A stretch of DNA of 64,000 bases from Psychromonas ingrahamii 37 (GCF_000015285.1 NC_008709.1:1240001-1304000), one strand, 5' to 3'. Counted from the stretch's first letter, positions 26,001 to 35,939 are shown. Translations and numbers: made by a program. The notes: generated by a model from the letters alone, not told the origin.

Positions 26001-27686
26001 GGTCAATTGCCGGGCCATAAAGTGGATGACTGGATTGGTCGTACCCGTCACTCGACACCGGGTGTTGGTTTGATTTCTCCTCCACCGCATCACGATATCT
26101 ATTCAATCGAAGATTTAGCACAGCTTATTTTCGATTTGAAAAATGCTAACCGTAAAGCGCGTGTGAATGTCAAACTGGTATCAGAAGCGGGTGTGGGCAC
26201 CATTGCCTCAGGTGTTTGTAAAGCGAAAGCAGACGTTGTTTTAATCGCTGGTTTTGACGGTGGTACAGGCGCATCGCCACTATCATCTATCCGCCATACG
26301 GGTTTACCATGGGAGCTTGGTCTAGCTGAAACGCACCAAACCCTGCTTAAAAATGGTTTGCGTAACCGTATTGTAGTGCAGGCCGATGGGCAGATGAAAA
26401 CGCCTCGTGACTTAACTATTGCTACATTACTCGGCGCGGAAGAATGGGGCGTTGCAACCGCAGCACTGGTTGTTGAAGGTTGTATTATGATGCGTAAGTG
26501 TCATTTAAATACTTGTCCTGTAGGTATCGCGACACAAAATAAAACACTGCGAGAGCGTTTTGACGGTCGTGTTGAAGATGTTGTTACTTTCTTCCAATAT
26601 CTGGTCGAGGGAATGCGTGAAAATATGGCGATGTTGGGTTATGCGACTATCAATGAGATGGTTGGACAAACACAAAACCTGAAAGTGCGTGACAATATTA
26701 AACATTGGAAATACAAAAATTTAGATTTAAGCACTATTTTATTTAAAGAACCTGCTCAGGAAGCTGATGGTCTGTTTAATCAGACGGGTCAAATGCATAA
26801 TCTTGAAAATGTGTTAGATAGAGAGTTAATTAAGCTTGCCAAACCTGCGCTTGAAAAAGGTGAAGCCGTTAGTGCTGAGTTTATTCTCAAAAACACGGAT
26901 CGCAGTTGCGGTACGATGCTTTCTAACGAAATATCAAAAGTGTACGGCGAACAGGGTTTACCAAAACCTATGCAGGTTAAATTTACCGGTTCTGCCGGAC
27001 AATCTTTTGGTTGTTTTCTGGCAAAAGGTGTTGAGTTTACCGTTGAGGGTGATGCAAATGATTACTGGGGCAAAGGTTTGTCCGGTGGTCAAATTGTCGT
27101 TTATCCATTCCGTAACTCAACGATTGTTGCTAAAGATAATATTATCATCGGTAACGTTTGTTTCTATGGTGCGACCTCTGGCGAGTCATACATTAATGGC
27201 ATGGCAGGTGAACGTTTCTGTGTGCGTAACTCCGGTGCACAAGTAGTTGTTGAAGGTATTGGTGATCACGGTTGTGAATATATGACTGGCGGTATCGCTA
27301 TTGTTCTGGGTGTCACTGGACGTAACTTCGCCGCAGGTATGAGTGGTGGTGTGGCTTATGTTTGGGATCGTGAGCAGTGCTTTGAAAGCAATTGTAATAT
27401 GGAACTGGTGGATATTGATCCGCTCGAGGAAGAAGATAAAGCGCTGATACTTGCTAAAGTGACTAAACATTTAGAATTAACTGAATCAAACGTTGCTCAA
27501 GAATTTTTAGCTGATCCTGAAGCAAGCCTGAGTCAAATCAAAAAAGTGATGCCGCGTGATTACAAAGCGGTTTTGCTGGCGAAAAAAAATAAAGGCCTTC
27601 AGCTTGCAAAAGAGAGCATCTCGAACAGCGAGAAACAAGCGGCTAAAGCAACAACTCTTGATGCATGCAAGATAGGAGACGTATAA
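23085..27686 (+). CDS. gltB: Glutamate synthase (NADPH) large subunit
   Basis: 1533 residues from the ATG at 23085 (AAGGA lies 8 bases before; an upstream in-frame ATG at 23022 has no ribosome site). After a 20-residue propeptide, Cys21 in MEHDACGIGFVAH is the N-terminal nucleophile of the glutaminase domain (to about 430). The central domain, the FMN-binding synthase barrel (about 830-1220) and the C-terminal beta-helix follow. The 3Fe-4S ligands are in MMRKCHLNTCPVGIATQ. Converts glutamine plus 2-oxoglutarate to two glutamates in the cytoplasm. It is followed after one base by gltD in the same operon. Confidence 0.97.
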   Translation: MTDIEQNAQGLYVPEMEHDACGIGFVAHLKNSKSHAIVTQALDMLARMEHRGGQGCDPCSGDGAGILLQKPHEFLVTEALKMGITLPKFDQYGVGTILFPKEINQRKECREILERNVQRLGLELIGYRVLPTDNSMIGEDPLSTEPQFEHMFVTGGPDMDPAVLERKLFILRNYSTRICLQSVDEIGDNFYINTFSYKTIVYKGQLTTEQVPQYFLDLQNPSMVTALALVHSRFSTNTFPRWRLAQPFRYIAHNGEINTVRGNINWMKAREALLQAEFFTRSELDMLMPICTDGMSDSASFDMALELLVLSGRSLPHALMMMIPEAWQENKTMDPSRRAFYQYHANLMEPWDGPASVCFTDGVQVGATLDRNGLRPSRYCVTKDDFLIMASETGVVDIPPENIKLRGRLQPGRIFVADLKQGRIISDDEIKDSIAARQPYETWLADNLVKLENQPAALERNLQPEDGHLLRRLQGFGVTSEEMNEIVLPMMRDGKEPLGAMGVDWPLAVLSHQAQHLSHYFKQLFAQVTNPPIDPIRERMVMSLKTYLGKDQNLLSETPEHCHKVELESPVLSNAELQKINALDDKNLQAKTLDTLFRATGEPGKLARSLDRICRYAEDAIHDGYSIIILSDRSATSDHAPIPAMLVTAAVHHYLIKRGLRALCDIVVETGDVRETHHFATVIGYGASAVNAYLIEEMIVDLQVKKRLPADKKVSELFASYKEAIDSGLLKIFSKMGISTIQSYQGAQIFEALGISKSVVESYFKGTVTRIQGLSIDDIATEILVRHRFAYPLREVPVNRLDVGGIYQWKQRGEKHLFNPTTIPLLQNSTRNKNYAEFKEYCAAVDAQGDNAATLRSQFEFVPNATGPIALDQVQSSESILKRFATGAMSFGSISHEAHSTLAIAMNRIGAKSNTGEGGEDPMRFLPKENGDWERSAIKQVASGRFGVTSYYLTNADEIQIKMAQGAKPGEGGQLPGHKVDDWIGRTRHSTPGVGLISPPPHHDIYSIEDLAQLIFDLKNANRKARVNVKLVSEAGVGTIASGVCKAKADVVLIAGFDGGTGASPLSSIRHTGLPWELGLAETHQTLLKNGLRNRIVVQADGQMKTPRDLTIATLLGAEEWGVATAALVVEGCIMMRKCHLNTCPVGIATQNKTLRERFDGRVEDVVTFFQYLVEGMRENMAMLGYATINEMVGQTQNLKVRDNIKHWKYKNLDLSTILFKEPAQEADGLFNQTGQMHNLENVLDRELIKLAKPALEKGEAVSAEFILKNTDRSCGTMLSNEISKVYGEQGLPKPMQVKFTGSAGQSFGCFLAKGVEFTVEGDANDYWGKGLSGGQIVVYPFRNSTIVAKDNIIIGNVCFYGATSGESYINGMAGERFCVRNSGAQVVVEGIGDHGCEYMTGGIAIVLGVTGRNFAAGMSGGVAYVWDREQCFESNCNMELVDIDPLEEEDKALILAKVTKHLELTESNVAQEFLADPEASLSQIKKVMPRDYKAVLLAKKNKGLQLAKESISNSEKQAAKATTLDACKIGDV

Positions 27687-27687
27687 A

Positions 27688-29157
27688 ATGGGTAAGCCAA
27701 CTGGATTTTTAGAATTAGGTCGTGAACTACCTGGTAGAGTACCAGTAATAGAACGGATCAAAAATAATAAAGAGTTTGTAAAAAACGATGAGTTTGGCGA
27801 CAAAGTCAGTGACCAAGCTTCTCGTTGTATGGATTGTGGTGTACCTTTCTGTCACGATGGTTGTCCGATTGGTAACATTATTCCTGAGTTCAATGATGCG
27901 GTTTACCGTGAAAGTTGGGTAGAAGCTTGGGATATATTAAGTGCAACGAATAACTTTCCTGAAGTCACCGGGCGTGTCTGCCCGGCGCCTTGTGAGACCT
28001 CCTGTGTTCTTGGTATTAACCAGGATCCTGTTACGATTTGCAGCATAGAAAAAACCATTGCCGACAAAGCTTATGAAAATGGTTATGCTAAGCCTAAAAT
28101 TCCAACATCACGCACTGGCAAAACGGTTGCAATCGTGGGCAGTGGACCTGCTGGTTTAACTGCCGCTGAGCAGCTAAACGGTGCCGGTCATACGGTGACT
28201 GTTTATGAACGTGACGAAAAAGTTGGCGGTTTAATGCGTTTTGGTATCCCAGACTTTAAGTTGGGTATGGATGTTATTGATCGTAAAATTGATGTGTTGG
28301 AAGCTGCTGGTATTAAGATGGTGGTGAATGCACACATTGGCGTTGATTTTGATGCTAAAGAGTTGCGTAAGCAGTTTGATGTGGTGTTATTGACAGGTGG
28401 TTCAACGGTGCCTCGTGATTTACCTATTCCAGGCCGAGATCTGAAAGGTGTCCATTTTGCGATGGAATTCCTTTCTCAAAATAACCGTCGTGCTAACGGT
28501 ATGGAGATTAAAGGCGAAGAGATTCACGCCAAAGACGATCATGTTGTTGTTATTGGCGGCGGCGATACAGGTTCTGACTGTGTTGGTACTTCTAATCGTC
28601 ATCAAGCGGCAAGCATTACGCAAGTGGAAATTATGCCGGTTCCGCCTGAAAAACGTACGGTTAATATGCCTTGGCCTTCCTACCCAATGATCTTAAAAAC
28701 AACGAGTTCACATCAGGAAGGTGCCGATCGTCATTGGTCTATTCTTACCAAAAAATTTATTGGTGATGAAAACGGCAACGTTAAAGAGTTAGTTGTTGCT
28801 GATATCGAGTGGGAAAAAGCGGAACCCGGTAAACGTCCTAATTTCACCGAGATTGAAGGGACTGTTCGCAGCATTCCTTGTACTAAAGCCTTTTTAGCAA
28901 TGGGGTTCTTACACCCGGAGCCGACGGGTATTTTAGCGCAGCTTAATATCGCCTTGGATGAGCGTGGCAATGTTCAAACAACTGATTATGCCACTAGCCA
29001 ACAAGGTGTTTTTGCTTCTGGGGATATGCGTACAGGGCAATCATTAGTTGTTCGCTGTATTAACGAAGGTCGTGAAGCTTCCCGTGCAATTGATGCTTAT
29101 TTGATGGGCACATCGAACCTTGAAGCAATGGCCGACTCCTTAATGTTATCTCATTAA
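27688..29157 (+). CDS. gltD: Glutamate synthase (NADPH) small subunit
   Basis: 489 residues. N-terminal Cys-rich part (CMDCGVPFCHDGCPIGN, VCPAPCETSCVLG) holds the two 4Fe-4S clusters that pass electrons to GltB. FAD motif AIVGSGPAGLTAAEQL near residue 149, NADPH motif VVIGGGDTGSDCVGTS near 287, and the closing GVFASGDMRTGQSLVV near 438. It oxidises NADPH and feeds the large subunit. Start ATG follows AGGAG and lies one base after the gltB stop. Confidence 0.97.
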   Translation: MGKPTGFLELGRELPGRVPVIERIKNNKEFVKNDEFGDKVSDQASRCMDCGVPFCHDGCPIGNIIPEFNDAVYRESWVEAWDILSATNNFPEVTGRVCPAPCETSCVLGINQDPVTICSIEKTIADKAYENGYAKPKIPTSRTGKTVAIVGSGPAGLTAAEQLNGAGHTVTVYERDEKVGGLMRFGIPDFKLGMDVIDRKIDVLEAAGIKMVVNAHIGVDFDAKELRKQFDVVLLTGGSTVPRDLPIPGRDLKGVHFAMEFLSQNNRRANGMEIKGEEIHAKDDHVVVIGGGDTGSDCVGTSNRHQAASITQVEIMPVPPEKRTVNMPWPSYPMILKTTSSHQEGADRHWSILTKKFIGDENGNVKELVVADIEWEKAEPGKRPNFTEIEGTVRSIPCTKAFLAMGFLHPEPTGILAQLNIALDERGNVQTTDYATSQQGVFASGDMRTGQSLVVRCINEGREASRAIDAYLMGTSNLEAMADSLMLSH

Positions 29158-29227
29158 GATCATGTGAATGTTATCTAAGTAAGAACATTTGAAAAATGGA
29201 CCTGTGATTTATCGGTTCATTAAAAAA

Positions 29228-29268
29228 GCAGCCTCCTCTCTTTTTAAGAGCAGGGGGCTTTTCCATTT
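29228..29268 (+). terminator. Terminator of gltBD
   Basis: AGCCTCCT pairs imperfectly with AGGGGGCT through a stem interrupted by one mismatch, followed by TTTTCC. It lies about 75 bases after the gltD stop. Confidence 0.6.
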
Positions 29269-29299
29269 TTAAATACAAATAAAATTTAAAGGTAAATTA

Positions 29300-30865
29300 A
29301 TGATTTTAACGGATTTTGCAACCTCACCCCTGTCGGTTATGCCGGCAGTGGTCGCATTAGGTTTGGCAATTATTACCCGTCGTGTTTTGCTCTCTTTAGG
29401 ATTAGGTATCGTTTTTGGTGCGTTATTATTGGTGGATTTCTCATTTTCGAAGGGTACGATTTATATTCTGACCACGGTTAAAAGTGTCTTGATCGATGAG
29501 GGCGGAATCAATACTTGGAATATGAGTATAGTGGGCTTTTTGTTACTGCTGGGAATGATGACAGCACTGTTAACGCTTTCGGGTGGCACGCGTGCCTTTT
29601 CTTTATGGGCACTCAATCATATTAAAGATAAACGCGGCGCATCACTGTTAGCTGCATTTTTAGGTGTGTTCATTTTTATTGATGATTACTTTAATAGCTT
29701 GGCAGTCGGTTCAATTGCTCGGCCAGTGACGGACAGGTTCAATGTTTCTCGTTCAAAATTAGCTTATATACTGGATTCGACCGCAGCGCCCATGTGCATT
29801 CTCATGCCACTTTCGAGCTGGGGGGCTTATATTATGACTATTATTGGCGGTATTTTATTAAGTCACGGTATTACTGAATACTCAGCATTAGGTGCTTACG
29901 TCAGACTGATACCAATGAACTTTTATGCCGTCTTTACCCTGTTAATGGTGTTTGCGGTTATTTGGTTTAAGCTTGATATTGGTTTAATGAAAAACCATGA
30001 AATTGAAGCAGAAAAAAATGGCGCACAAACAAAAGGTGATCATCAAGCCGTCGATCTGCATGATGAATTTGGCATAAACGAAAGTGAACAAGGGAAAGTC
30101 TCAGATCTTGTTTTACCTATTTTTGCGCTAATTGCAGGCACCCTGTTTTTTATGCAGTACACAGGAAATCTCGCCCTGGCGGCCAGTGGAAAACCGTTTT
30201 CAGTGTTAGGTGCCTTTGAGAATACCGATGTGGGTATGTCTCTTTGTTACGGTGCGCTGGTCGGATTAGCATTTACCTTATTCACTGTACTAAAACAAAA
30301 AATAGCCTTTAAGTTAATTTTTCACGCCGCCTGGATTGGTGGCCGATCTATGTTTGGTGCTATTATTATCCTGTTTTTTGCCTGGGCAATCGGCACTGTG
30401 ATAGGCGATATGAAAACTGGGGCTTACTTATCTTCATTGGTACAAGGTAATATCGGGGTGCAGTGGTTACCAGTTATTATGTTTGTATTATCCGGGGCAA
30501 TGGCTTTTTCTACCGGTACCTCATGGGGTACCTTTGGCATTATGCTGCCGATTGCCGGTGATATGTCAGGTGCGACAGAGCTCAGCTTAATGTTGCCTAT
30601 GTTAAGCGCGGTACTGGCGGGCTCTGTCTTTGGCGATCACTGTTCACCTATCTCCGATACAACTATACTCTCTTCAACGGGCGCACGTTGCAGGCATATC
30701 GATCATGTAGCAACCCAATTACCCTATGCATTATCCGTTGCCGGCGTTTCTGCCGTTGGTTTTGTGGTGATTGGCTTTACCAATTCCCTGAGCCTCTCTT
30801 TGGTCGCTTCGTTTATCGCTTTTAGCGCGCTTATTTTTGTGATGAAATTCTTGTCTAAGAGGTAA
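29300..30865 (+). CDS. NhaC-family Na+/H+ antiporter
   Basis: 521 residues, polytopic inner-membrane protein with roughly 11-13 spans. Family marks are FIFIDDYFNSLAVGSIARPVTD (paired acidic residues in a span), ILDSTAAPMCILMPLSSWGAY, and GTSWGTFGIMLPIAGDM followed by VFGDHCSPISDTTILSSTGA near residue 445. NhaC-type carriers exchange Na+ for H+, or in some relatives amino or organic acids. The central hydrophilic loop (about 230-270) is acidic. It is a single gene between two terminators, and the actual substrate cannot be told. Confidence 0.85.
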   Translation: MILTDFATSPLSVMPAVVALGLAIITRRVLLSLGLGIVFGALLLVDFSFSKGTIYILTTVKSVLIDEGGINTWNMSIVGFLLLLGMMTALLTLSGGTRAFSLWALNHIKDKRGASLLAAFLGVFIFIDDYFNSLAVGSIARPVTDRFNVSRSKLAYILDSTAAPMCILMPLSSWGAYIMTIIGGILLSHGITEYSALGAYVRLIPMNFYAVFTLLMVFAVIWFKLDIGLMKNHEIEAEKNGAQTKGDHQAVDLHDEFGINESEQGKVSDLVLPIFALIAGTLFFMQYTGNLALAASGKPFSVLGAFENTDVGMSLCYGALVGLAFTLFTVLKQKIAFKLIFHAAWIGGRSMFGAIIILFFAWAIGTVIGDMKTGAYLSSLVQGNIGVQWLPVIMFVLSGAMAFSTGTSWGTFGIMLPIAGDMSGATELSLMLPMLSAVLAGSVFGDHCSPISDTTILSSTGARCRHIDHVATQLPYALSVAGVSAVGFVVIGFTNSLSLSLVASFIAFSALIFVMKFLSKR

Positions 30866-30908
30866 TGGTACAAGCGGTAATAGTCTCTTAGCTTTTATTC
30901 AATATGTG

Positions 30909-30936
30909 AACGCCCTGTATTTAAAGGGCGTTTTAT
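30909..30936 (+). terminator. Terminator of the NhaC-type gene
   Basis: AACGCCCT pairs with AGGGCGTT around a loop of about 8 bases and is followed by TTATAAAG; the T-run is short. Confidence 0.7.
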
Positions 30937-31108
30937 AAAGTAATCATTGCTCAAAAAATGCGATTTTTTTTAAGATATAACCCTTTTTTAAGGCCTAAAA
31001 GCGCAGAGTGAAGTCCTTTTTCTCAAAAATCAATAAATTTATTATTAAGCGCAGATAACTGTTAGTATGACCACTCTGCTCATTCTTTTTACTTTCCCGG
31101 AAAACTTT

Positions 31109-32329
31109 ATGCCTCATTCTGCACTCAATTCTTTTGATGATTTTTACCGACTATTGGCCGAAAGCCTTGAAAATAACAGTCTCACAAAACTGTTATTAAG
31201 CAAATATAGAGGTAATGATAAGAGCTTACAACGTATTACTGTTCGCCCTGTTATATTACAAAACGCGCCTGTCCTGTCTTTTGTGTACCGTCATCAAACC
31301 AATGATATTACTAAAAATTATTCCTATGAGGAAGGCATCGCTGCTATTAAATTGTTATTAAACGATGATTTTAAAAGTGCCTACTTATCGGCAGAATCCG
31401 TTGAAACGCAATTGGAAATCAGCAAAAAAGGTAAAATCAATATAACTACTCATAAAGTCAAGGAAGCGAGTGGTAAAGTTAAAGAAACGGCTAGCAGTCC
31501 GTTACAGCATGATCGTGAAAAAAAACGTTTTGTGGATATTAATCGCCCATTTTTAGAGAGGCTCGGGGTAACAGACAAGCAGCATCATCTTATTCCTGCC
31601 ATGTCGCGGAAATGGAAACAGATCAATAAATTTATCGAGGTATTTAGCCAGGCTTTAGACGTTTCACCACAAACAGATCAAAAGCCCATTAAGGTGGTTG
31701 ATTTTGGCTCAGGTAAGGGATATTTAACCTTTGCCATTCATGACTATTTACGCCATAGCCTGCATAATAATGCCCAGGTAATCGGGGTTGAATTACGTCA
31801 GGGCTTAGCCGATTTATGTAATGAAACCGCATCTACACTGGATCATCAAGGGTTATCCTTTGTTTGCGGAGATGTCAAAACCCATGCGCCCAAACAAACC
31901 GATGTGATGATTGCGCTGCATGCCTGTGATATTGCTACAGATTATGCCATTCATTATGGTATCCGCGCCAATGCCAGCATTATTATGTGTTCCCCATGTT
32001 GTCATAAACAGATCCGCCCGCAAATGCACAGCCCTGAATTATTCAAACCTATGCTGCAGTATGGCGTGCACATGGGGCTACAAGCTGAAATGGTGACCGA
32101 CTCATTACGCGCGCTATTTTTAGAAGCACATGGTTATACAACTAAAGTGTTTGAATTTATCAGCCTTGAGCATACCAATAAAAATAAAATGATTTTGGCC
32201 GTTAAAAAGAGTCAACACAATGCCCGGGACAAAACCAAATTACTTAAACAGATTGCGGAAATCAAAGCATTTTACGGTATTAAAGAGCATTGCCTTGAAA
32301 CCTTATTAGATGAAAGCAGCTGCAATTAA
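31109..32329 (+). CDS. Class I SAM-dependent methyltransferase (Methyltransf_32-like)
   Basis: 406 residues from the ATG at 31109; a start at 31067 (14 residues longer) is possible and neither has a strong ribosome site. The N-terminal approximately 150 residues are a distinct domain (SFDDFYRLLAESLENNSLTK). The SAM motif KVVDFGSGKGYLTFAIHDYL lies near residue 210, followed by VIGVELRQGLADLCNETA, MIALHACDIATDYAIHYG and SIIMCSPCCHKQIRPQ. The LHACD...CCH signature resembles the Trm13/METTL25-like group acting on tRNA or other RNA. Substrate unknown. It stands alone on its strand. Confidence 0.8.
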   Translation: MPHSALNSFDDFYRLLAESLENNSLTKLLLSKYRGNDKSLQRITVRPVILQNAPVLSFVYRHQTNDITKNYSYEEGIAAIKLLLNDDFKSAYLSAESVETQLEISKKGKINITTHKVKEASGKVKETASSPLQHDREKKRFVDINRPFLERLGVTDKQHHLIPAMSRKWKQINKFIEVFSQALDVSPQTDQKPIKVVDFGSGKGYLTFAIHDYLRHSLHNNAQVIGVELRQGLADLCNETASTLDHQGLSFVCGDVKTHAPKQTDVMIALHACDIATDYAIHYGIRANASIIMCSPCCHKQIRPQMHSPELFKPMLQYGVHMGLQAEMVTDSLRALFLEAHGYTTKVFEFISLEHTNKNKMILAVKKSQHNARDKTKLLKQIAEIKAFYGIKEHCLETLLDESSCN

Positions 32330-32358
32330 TACCCCACAGCTAATCACCCGCAGCGTTG

Positions 32359-32979
32359 TTATTTTGCTAACCAAGTGGTCAATAATGACCAGGCAATTGA
32401 AAACATAATAACCGCAACAGTGATATCAATGGCACCTTTGATACGGGGTTTGCTCAGTTGTTTCGACAACCTGGCAGCCCCGATTGCTAAGGTGAAAAAC
32501 CAAAAAACCGATGCAGACATAAGCCCAAGCATAAAGTATATTTTATTGCTGCCTTGATATTGCCCGCCAACACTGCCGATAATCATAAGCATATCAATGT
32601 ACACATGCGGGTTTAAAAAGGTGACTAAGAAACTGCTGATTAAAACTATTTTTAACGACTTTTTTGCCGAACTGCTTGTGCTACTATCCACTGTTCGGCT
32701 AAAAGCAGCTTTGACTGACATCGCAGCGTAACTGCATAAAAAAATAATGCCACCCCAGGTTAACAAATCAAAGATTATTTCATTACTGGCTAACAGAAAG
32801 CTGCCACCCATTACACCAAAGGTAATTAATAAAATATCAGACAACGCAAAAAATAATGCGGTTAATAAATGATAATTGCGGTTAATTCCCTGATTTAGCA
32901 TCATTGCATTTTGACTTCCGAGTGGAAGAATCATGCTGATCCCAAGGGCAAATCCTTTTGCTAACAATATTAAACTCAT
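32359..32979 (-). CDS. argO: LysE/ArgO family amino-acid exporter
   Basis: 206 residues from the ATG at 32979 (MSLILLAKGFALGISMILP), chosen over a longer frame from 33075 because this is where the LysE family begins. About six membrane spans; marks are ISMILPLGSQNAMMLNQGI and VTFLNPHVYIDMLMIIG (NPHxYxD). Exports arginine, and perhaps lysine, from the cytoplasm. It is divergent from argP, its known activator in E. coli, with about 300 bases between them that should hold the ArgP-binding site. Confidence 0.9.
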   Translation of the reverse strand: MSLILLAKGFALGISMILPLGSQNAMMLNQGINRNYHLLTALFFALSDILLITFGVMGGSFLLASNEIIFDLLTWGGIIFLCSYAAMSVKAAFSRTVDSSTSSSAKKSLKIVLISSFLVTFLNPHVYIDMLMIIGSVGGQYQGSNKIYFMLGLMSASVFWFFTLAIGAARLSKQLSKPRIKGAIDITVAVIMFSIAWSLLTTWLAK

Positions 32980-33275
32980 TTTATTTAAAACCTTTATGGT
33001 TAACCTCAGCCCGGGATAAGCAAAACGATACAATACCGTTATTTTCGCGTATTTCTGTGTTAAATCATCTAACAATAGCCCGCTATTGCGTTGATAATTT
33101 GCCTTGAACTACACAACACTAAGGGCACTGTATAATATAAAAGTGTAACAATATGAGATTAAGTAATATTACGCTTTCATTATTCCGAGTTGAGGTTATT
33201 TAAGTGAGGCAGGATTTTGCACGTTTTAGCCACATAAGTATAATGAATAATATTTATGGTATATAAATTTGGCTT

Positions 33276-34172
33276 ATGATTAATTTAGATTACAAACTAT
33301 TATCTGCATTAAATGAAATTGTTGAACAGCAAGGTTTTGAACTTGCTGCTAAAAAATTATTTATCAGCCAACCTGCGATTTCATTGCGCCTGAAAAATTT
33401 GGAAGAGAAGGTCGGTCAACCGCTCGTCATTCGTGGACATCCCATTAGGGTTACCCCCGCCGGTGAAAAACTCTTAAGTCATTTTAAAATGGTGCAGCAG
33501 TTAGAGAATGATTTAATGACAAATTTATTTCCCACTATATCGAGTCACCCGGTAAAAATATCTTTAGCGGTGAATGCAGACAGTATTGCAACTTGGTTTC
33601 TTGATGCGATGGCACCGATTTTAAAAAAATATCTTATTGAAATGAATTTAATCATTGCTAATGGGGTAGAAACCCTGAATAAGTTACGCTCTGGGCAAGC
33701 GGTTGGTGCCGTGATGAATATTGAATCGCCTCTGCCCGGTTATCGCTCTTTTAAACTCGGGGGAATGAATTATATATTAGTTGCCTCAAAGGATTTCCAA
33801 AAAAAATATTTTAGTCAGGGGGTGAATAAGGAAAGCTTAAAAATGGCCCCGAGTATTAACTATGATTCTAAAGATAATATGCACCAGAATTTTATTAGCA
33901 AACACTTTGACTTGAATGCCAGCGAATACTCCAGTCATACAATAAGCTCCTCAGAAGCCTTTGTCGATTTGGCAAAACGCAGTTTAGTTTGCTGTTTAAT
34001 TCCGCAATTGCAGATAGAAAGGGAGCTGGCCGAGGGGGAACTGATTAATCTCTGTCCGAATTATCGGTTAAGCGAAACACTTTACTGGCACAGTTGGGTA
34101 TTAGTGAAAGGGTTAAATAAACAAATCTCGCAGGAAATCGTGGCTTACGGGCGACAAGTTTTAGAAAACTAA
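33276..34172 (+). CDS. argP: LysR-type regulator ArgP
   Basis: 298 residues. Winged HTH at residues 1-60 (LDYKLLSALNEIVEQQGFEL, AAKKLFISQPAISLRLKNLE) and an effector domain at about 90-295. The start and the string SQPAISLRLKNLEEKVGQPL match ArgP/IciA. It activates argO in response to arginine or lysine in E. coli. Divergent gene order with argO supports the assignment. A repeat copy and a bidirectional terminator follow. Confidence 0.92.
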   Translation: MINLDYKLLSALNEIVEQQGFELAAKKLFISQPAISLRLKNLEEKVGQPLVIRGHPIRVTPAGEKLLSHFKMVQQLENDLMTNLFPTISSHPVKISLAVNADSIATWFLDAMAPILKKYLIEMNLIIANGVETLNKLRSGQAVGAVMNIESPLPGYRSFKLGGMNYILVASKDFQKKYFSQGVNKESLKMAPSINYDSKDNMHQNFISKHFDLNASEYSSHTISSSEAFVDLAKRSLVCCLIPQLQIERELAEGELINLCPNYRLSETLYWHSWVLVKGLNKQISQEIVAYGRQVLEN

Positions 34173-34204
34173 TACTAGGCTGCAGAGGGTTATTTGAAGT
34201 AGAT

Positions 34205-34275
34205 CGTAGGGTGCGCAGCGATTGCGGTGCACAGCTACCGGTAACATAATACCGATTCCATTAATTAACTCCTTT
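34205..34275. repeat. Palindromic GCGCACCCTAC repeat, copy 2 (inverted)
   Basis: Read on the minus strand it is AATTAATGGAATCGGTATTA, then CGGTAGCTGTGCACCGCAAT and GCTGCGCACCCTAC, the same order of blocks as at 4451-4532 and 45172-45260. It lies between argP and ybiT. Confidence 0.75.
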
Positions 34276-34284
34276 GCTATAAAC

Positions 34285-34322
34285 AAAAAAGCACAGTCAG
34301 AAAAACTGACTGTGCTTTTTAA
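34285..34322. terminator. Bidirectional terminator between argP and ybiT
   Basis: AAAAAAGCACAGTCAG pairs with CTGACTGTGCTTTTT around a 5-base A loop, with A and T runs on the two sides, so both convergent genes can use it. Confidence 0.9.
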
Positions 34323-34343
34323 TTTTATTTAAAGGATGCTTTA

Positions 34344-35939
34344 TTAAGCAAAACGTTGATTAGCAACATACTCATTATAAGTACCCTGGAAGTTAACCAA
34401 TTTTTTATCTTTAATATCAATAATGCGCGTCGCTAACGATGAAACAAATTTGCGGTCATGACTGACAAAAATCAAGGTACCCTGATAAACTTTCAGGGCA
34501 TCATTTAAGGCATCAATCGCTTCGATATCCATGTGGTTAGTCGGCTCATCCATGACTAATACATTAATATCCTGCATCATTAACTTACCAAATAGCAGGC
34601 GATTTTTTTCACCACCGGAGCAATTTCTGGCTTTTTTATTAGCATCATCGGCGGTAAATAATAAACGGCCCAACATACCCCGTACGATAAGGTCATCGTG
34701 TTTAATGGTGCGCCACTGTGAGATCCAATCAAACAGATTTAAGTCATTATCAAAGTCAGCAGTACTATCCTGCGGGCAATAACCAACAGATGCATTTTCA
34801 GACCACTTAACCACACCTTCTTTGTTTTGCAGTTCATTCACTAAACAACGCAGAAAAGTGGATTTACCCACACCGTTTTCACCGATCACGGCTAATTTTG
34901 CGCCGGCTTCTAAAATCAGTTCACCACCTTCAAATAACATCTGATCATCAAAACCGTGGCCAATATCTTCCAGTATTAATGCCTGGCGGTGCATTTTTTT
35001 ACCCTCTGGAAAACTCAATGAAGGTGACATACGACTTGATGGTTTAACTTCATCAAGTTTAATTTTATCCATCTTTTTAGCGCGCGAACTCGCCTGTTTT
35101 GCTTTAGAGGCATTGGCGCCAAAGCGGTTAACAAAGTCTTGTAATTCGTTAATTTCAGCACTTTTCTTGGAATTTTCGGCCAATAATTGTTCACGAATCA
35201 AACCTGCTGCGGCCATAAAGTATTCATAATTACCGGGGTAAATACGTAATTCACCGTAATCAATATCAGCCATATGTGTACAGACTGAGTTTAAAAAATG
35301 TCGGTCATGAGAAATAATGATCATGGTACATTTACGCTGGTTAAGCTCGCCCGATAACCAGTCAATAGTATTAATGTCCAGGTTATTGGTAGGCTCATCA
35401 AGCAGCAGAAGGTCGGGATTAGCAAACAATGCTTGTGCAAGCAGTACACGTAATTTCCAACCCGGTGCAACCTGCTGCATCAAGCCAAAATGAAATTCTT
35501 CTTCAATACCCGCGGATAACAAAATTTCACCGGCACGACTTTCTGCGGTGTAACCATCCATTTCAGCAAATTCACTTTCCAATTCGCCAACAGCCATCCC
35601 ATCGGCTTCAGTCATTTCAGCTTTTGCGTAGATACGATCACGTTCTTGTTTAACTTTCCATAATGCAAGATCGCCCATTATGACAACATCAATAACATTA
35701 TATTGCTCAAACGCAAATTGATCCTGGCTTAGAATACCTACTTTAAGCCCCACTGACTGAGACACATTACCTGAGCTTGGTGCCTGCTCACCACTGAGGA
35801 TTTTCATAAAAGTAGATTTGCCGCAACCATTCGCGCCAATTAGACCATAGCGGTTGCCCTTACTAAATTTAGCTGAAATATTTTCAAACAAAGGCTCAGC
35901 GCCAAACTGCATAGTGATGTTAGCTGTACTAATGATAAT
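34344..35939 (-). CDS. ybiT: YbiT-type ABC-F translation factor, probable AUU start
   Basis: Two ABC ATPase domains in one chain without membrane spans; ABC-F proteins act at the ribosome. Walker [16 protein letters not shown] and [12 protein letters not shown], Walker [14 protein letters not shown] and [13 protein letters not shown], with the linker between ([20 protein letters not shown]) as in E. coli YbiT. The first ATG (35912) starts at [13 protein letters not shown], but homologues begin about 9-10 residues earlier ([11 protein letters not shown]). Those residues are encoded here upstream of the ATG, in frame, without any AUG/GUG/UUG. GGAG (35947-35950) lies 7 bases before ATT at 35937-35939, so AUU is the likely start, giving 531 residues. 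Confidence 0.9.
   Translation of the reverse strand: MIISTANITMQFGAEPLFENISAKFSKGNRYGLIGANGCGKSTFMKILSGEQAPSSGNVSQSVGLKVGILSQDQFAFEQYNVIDVVIMGDLALWKVKQERDRIYAKAEMTEADGMAVGELESEFAEMDGYTAESRAGEILLSAGIEEEFHFGLMQQVAPGWKLRVLLAQALFANPDLLLLDEPTNNLDINTIDWLSGELNQRKCTMIIISHDRHFLNSVCTHMADIDYGELRIYPGNYEYFMAAAGLIREQLLAENSKKSAEINELQDFVNRFGANASKAKQASSRAKKMDKIKLDEVKPSSRMSPSLSFPEGKKMHRQALILEDIGHGFDDQMLFEGGELILEAGAKLAVIGENGVGKSTFLRCLVNELQNKEGVVKWSENASVGYCPQDSTADFDNDLNLFDWISQWRTIKHDDLIVRGMLGRLLFTADDANKKARNCSGGEKNRLLFGKLMMQDINVLVMDEPTNHMDIEAIDALNDALKVYQGTLIFVSHDRKFVSSLATRIIDIKDKKLVNFQGTYNEYVANQRFA

Noticed and set aside
33076-33275. Precise ArgP-binding site between argO and argP
   Set aside because: A site is expected here from E. 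coli, but I could not pick out a convincing T-N11-A box among the many A/T-rich candidates.
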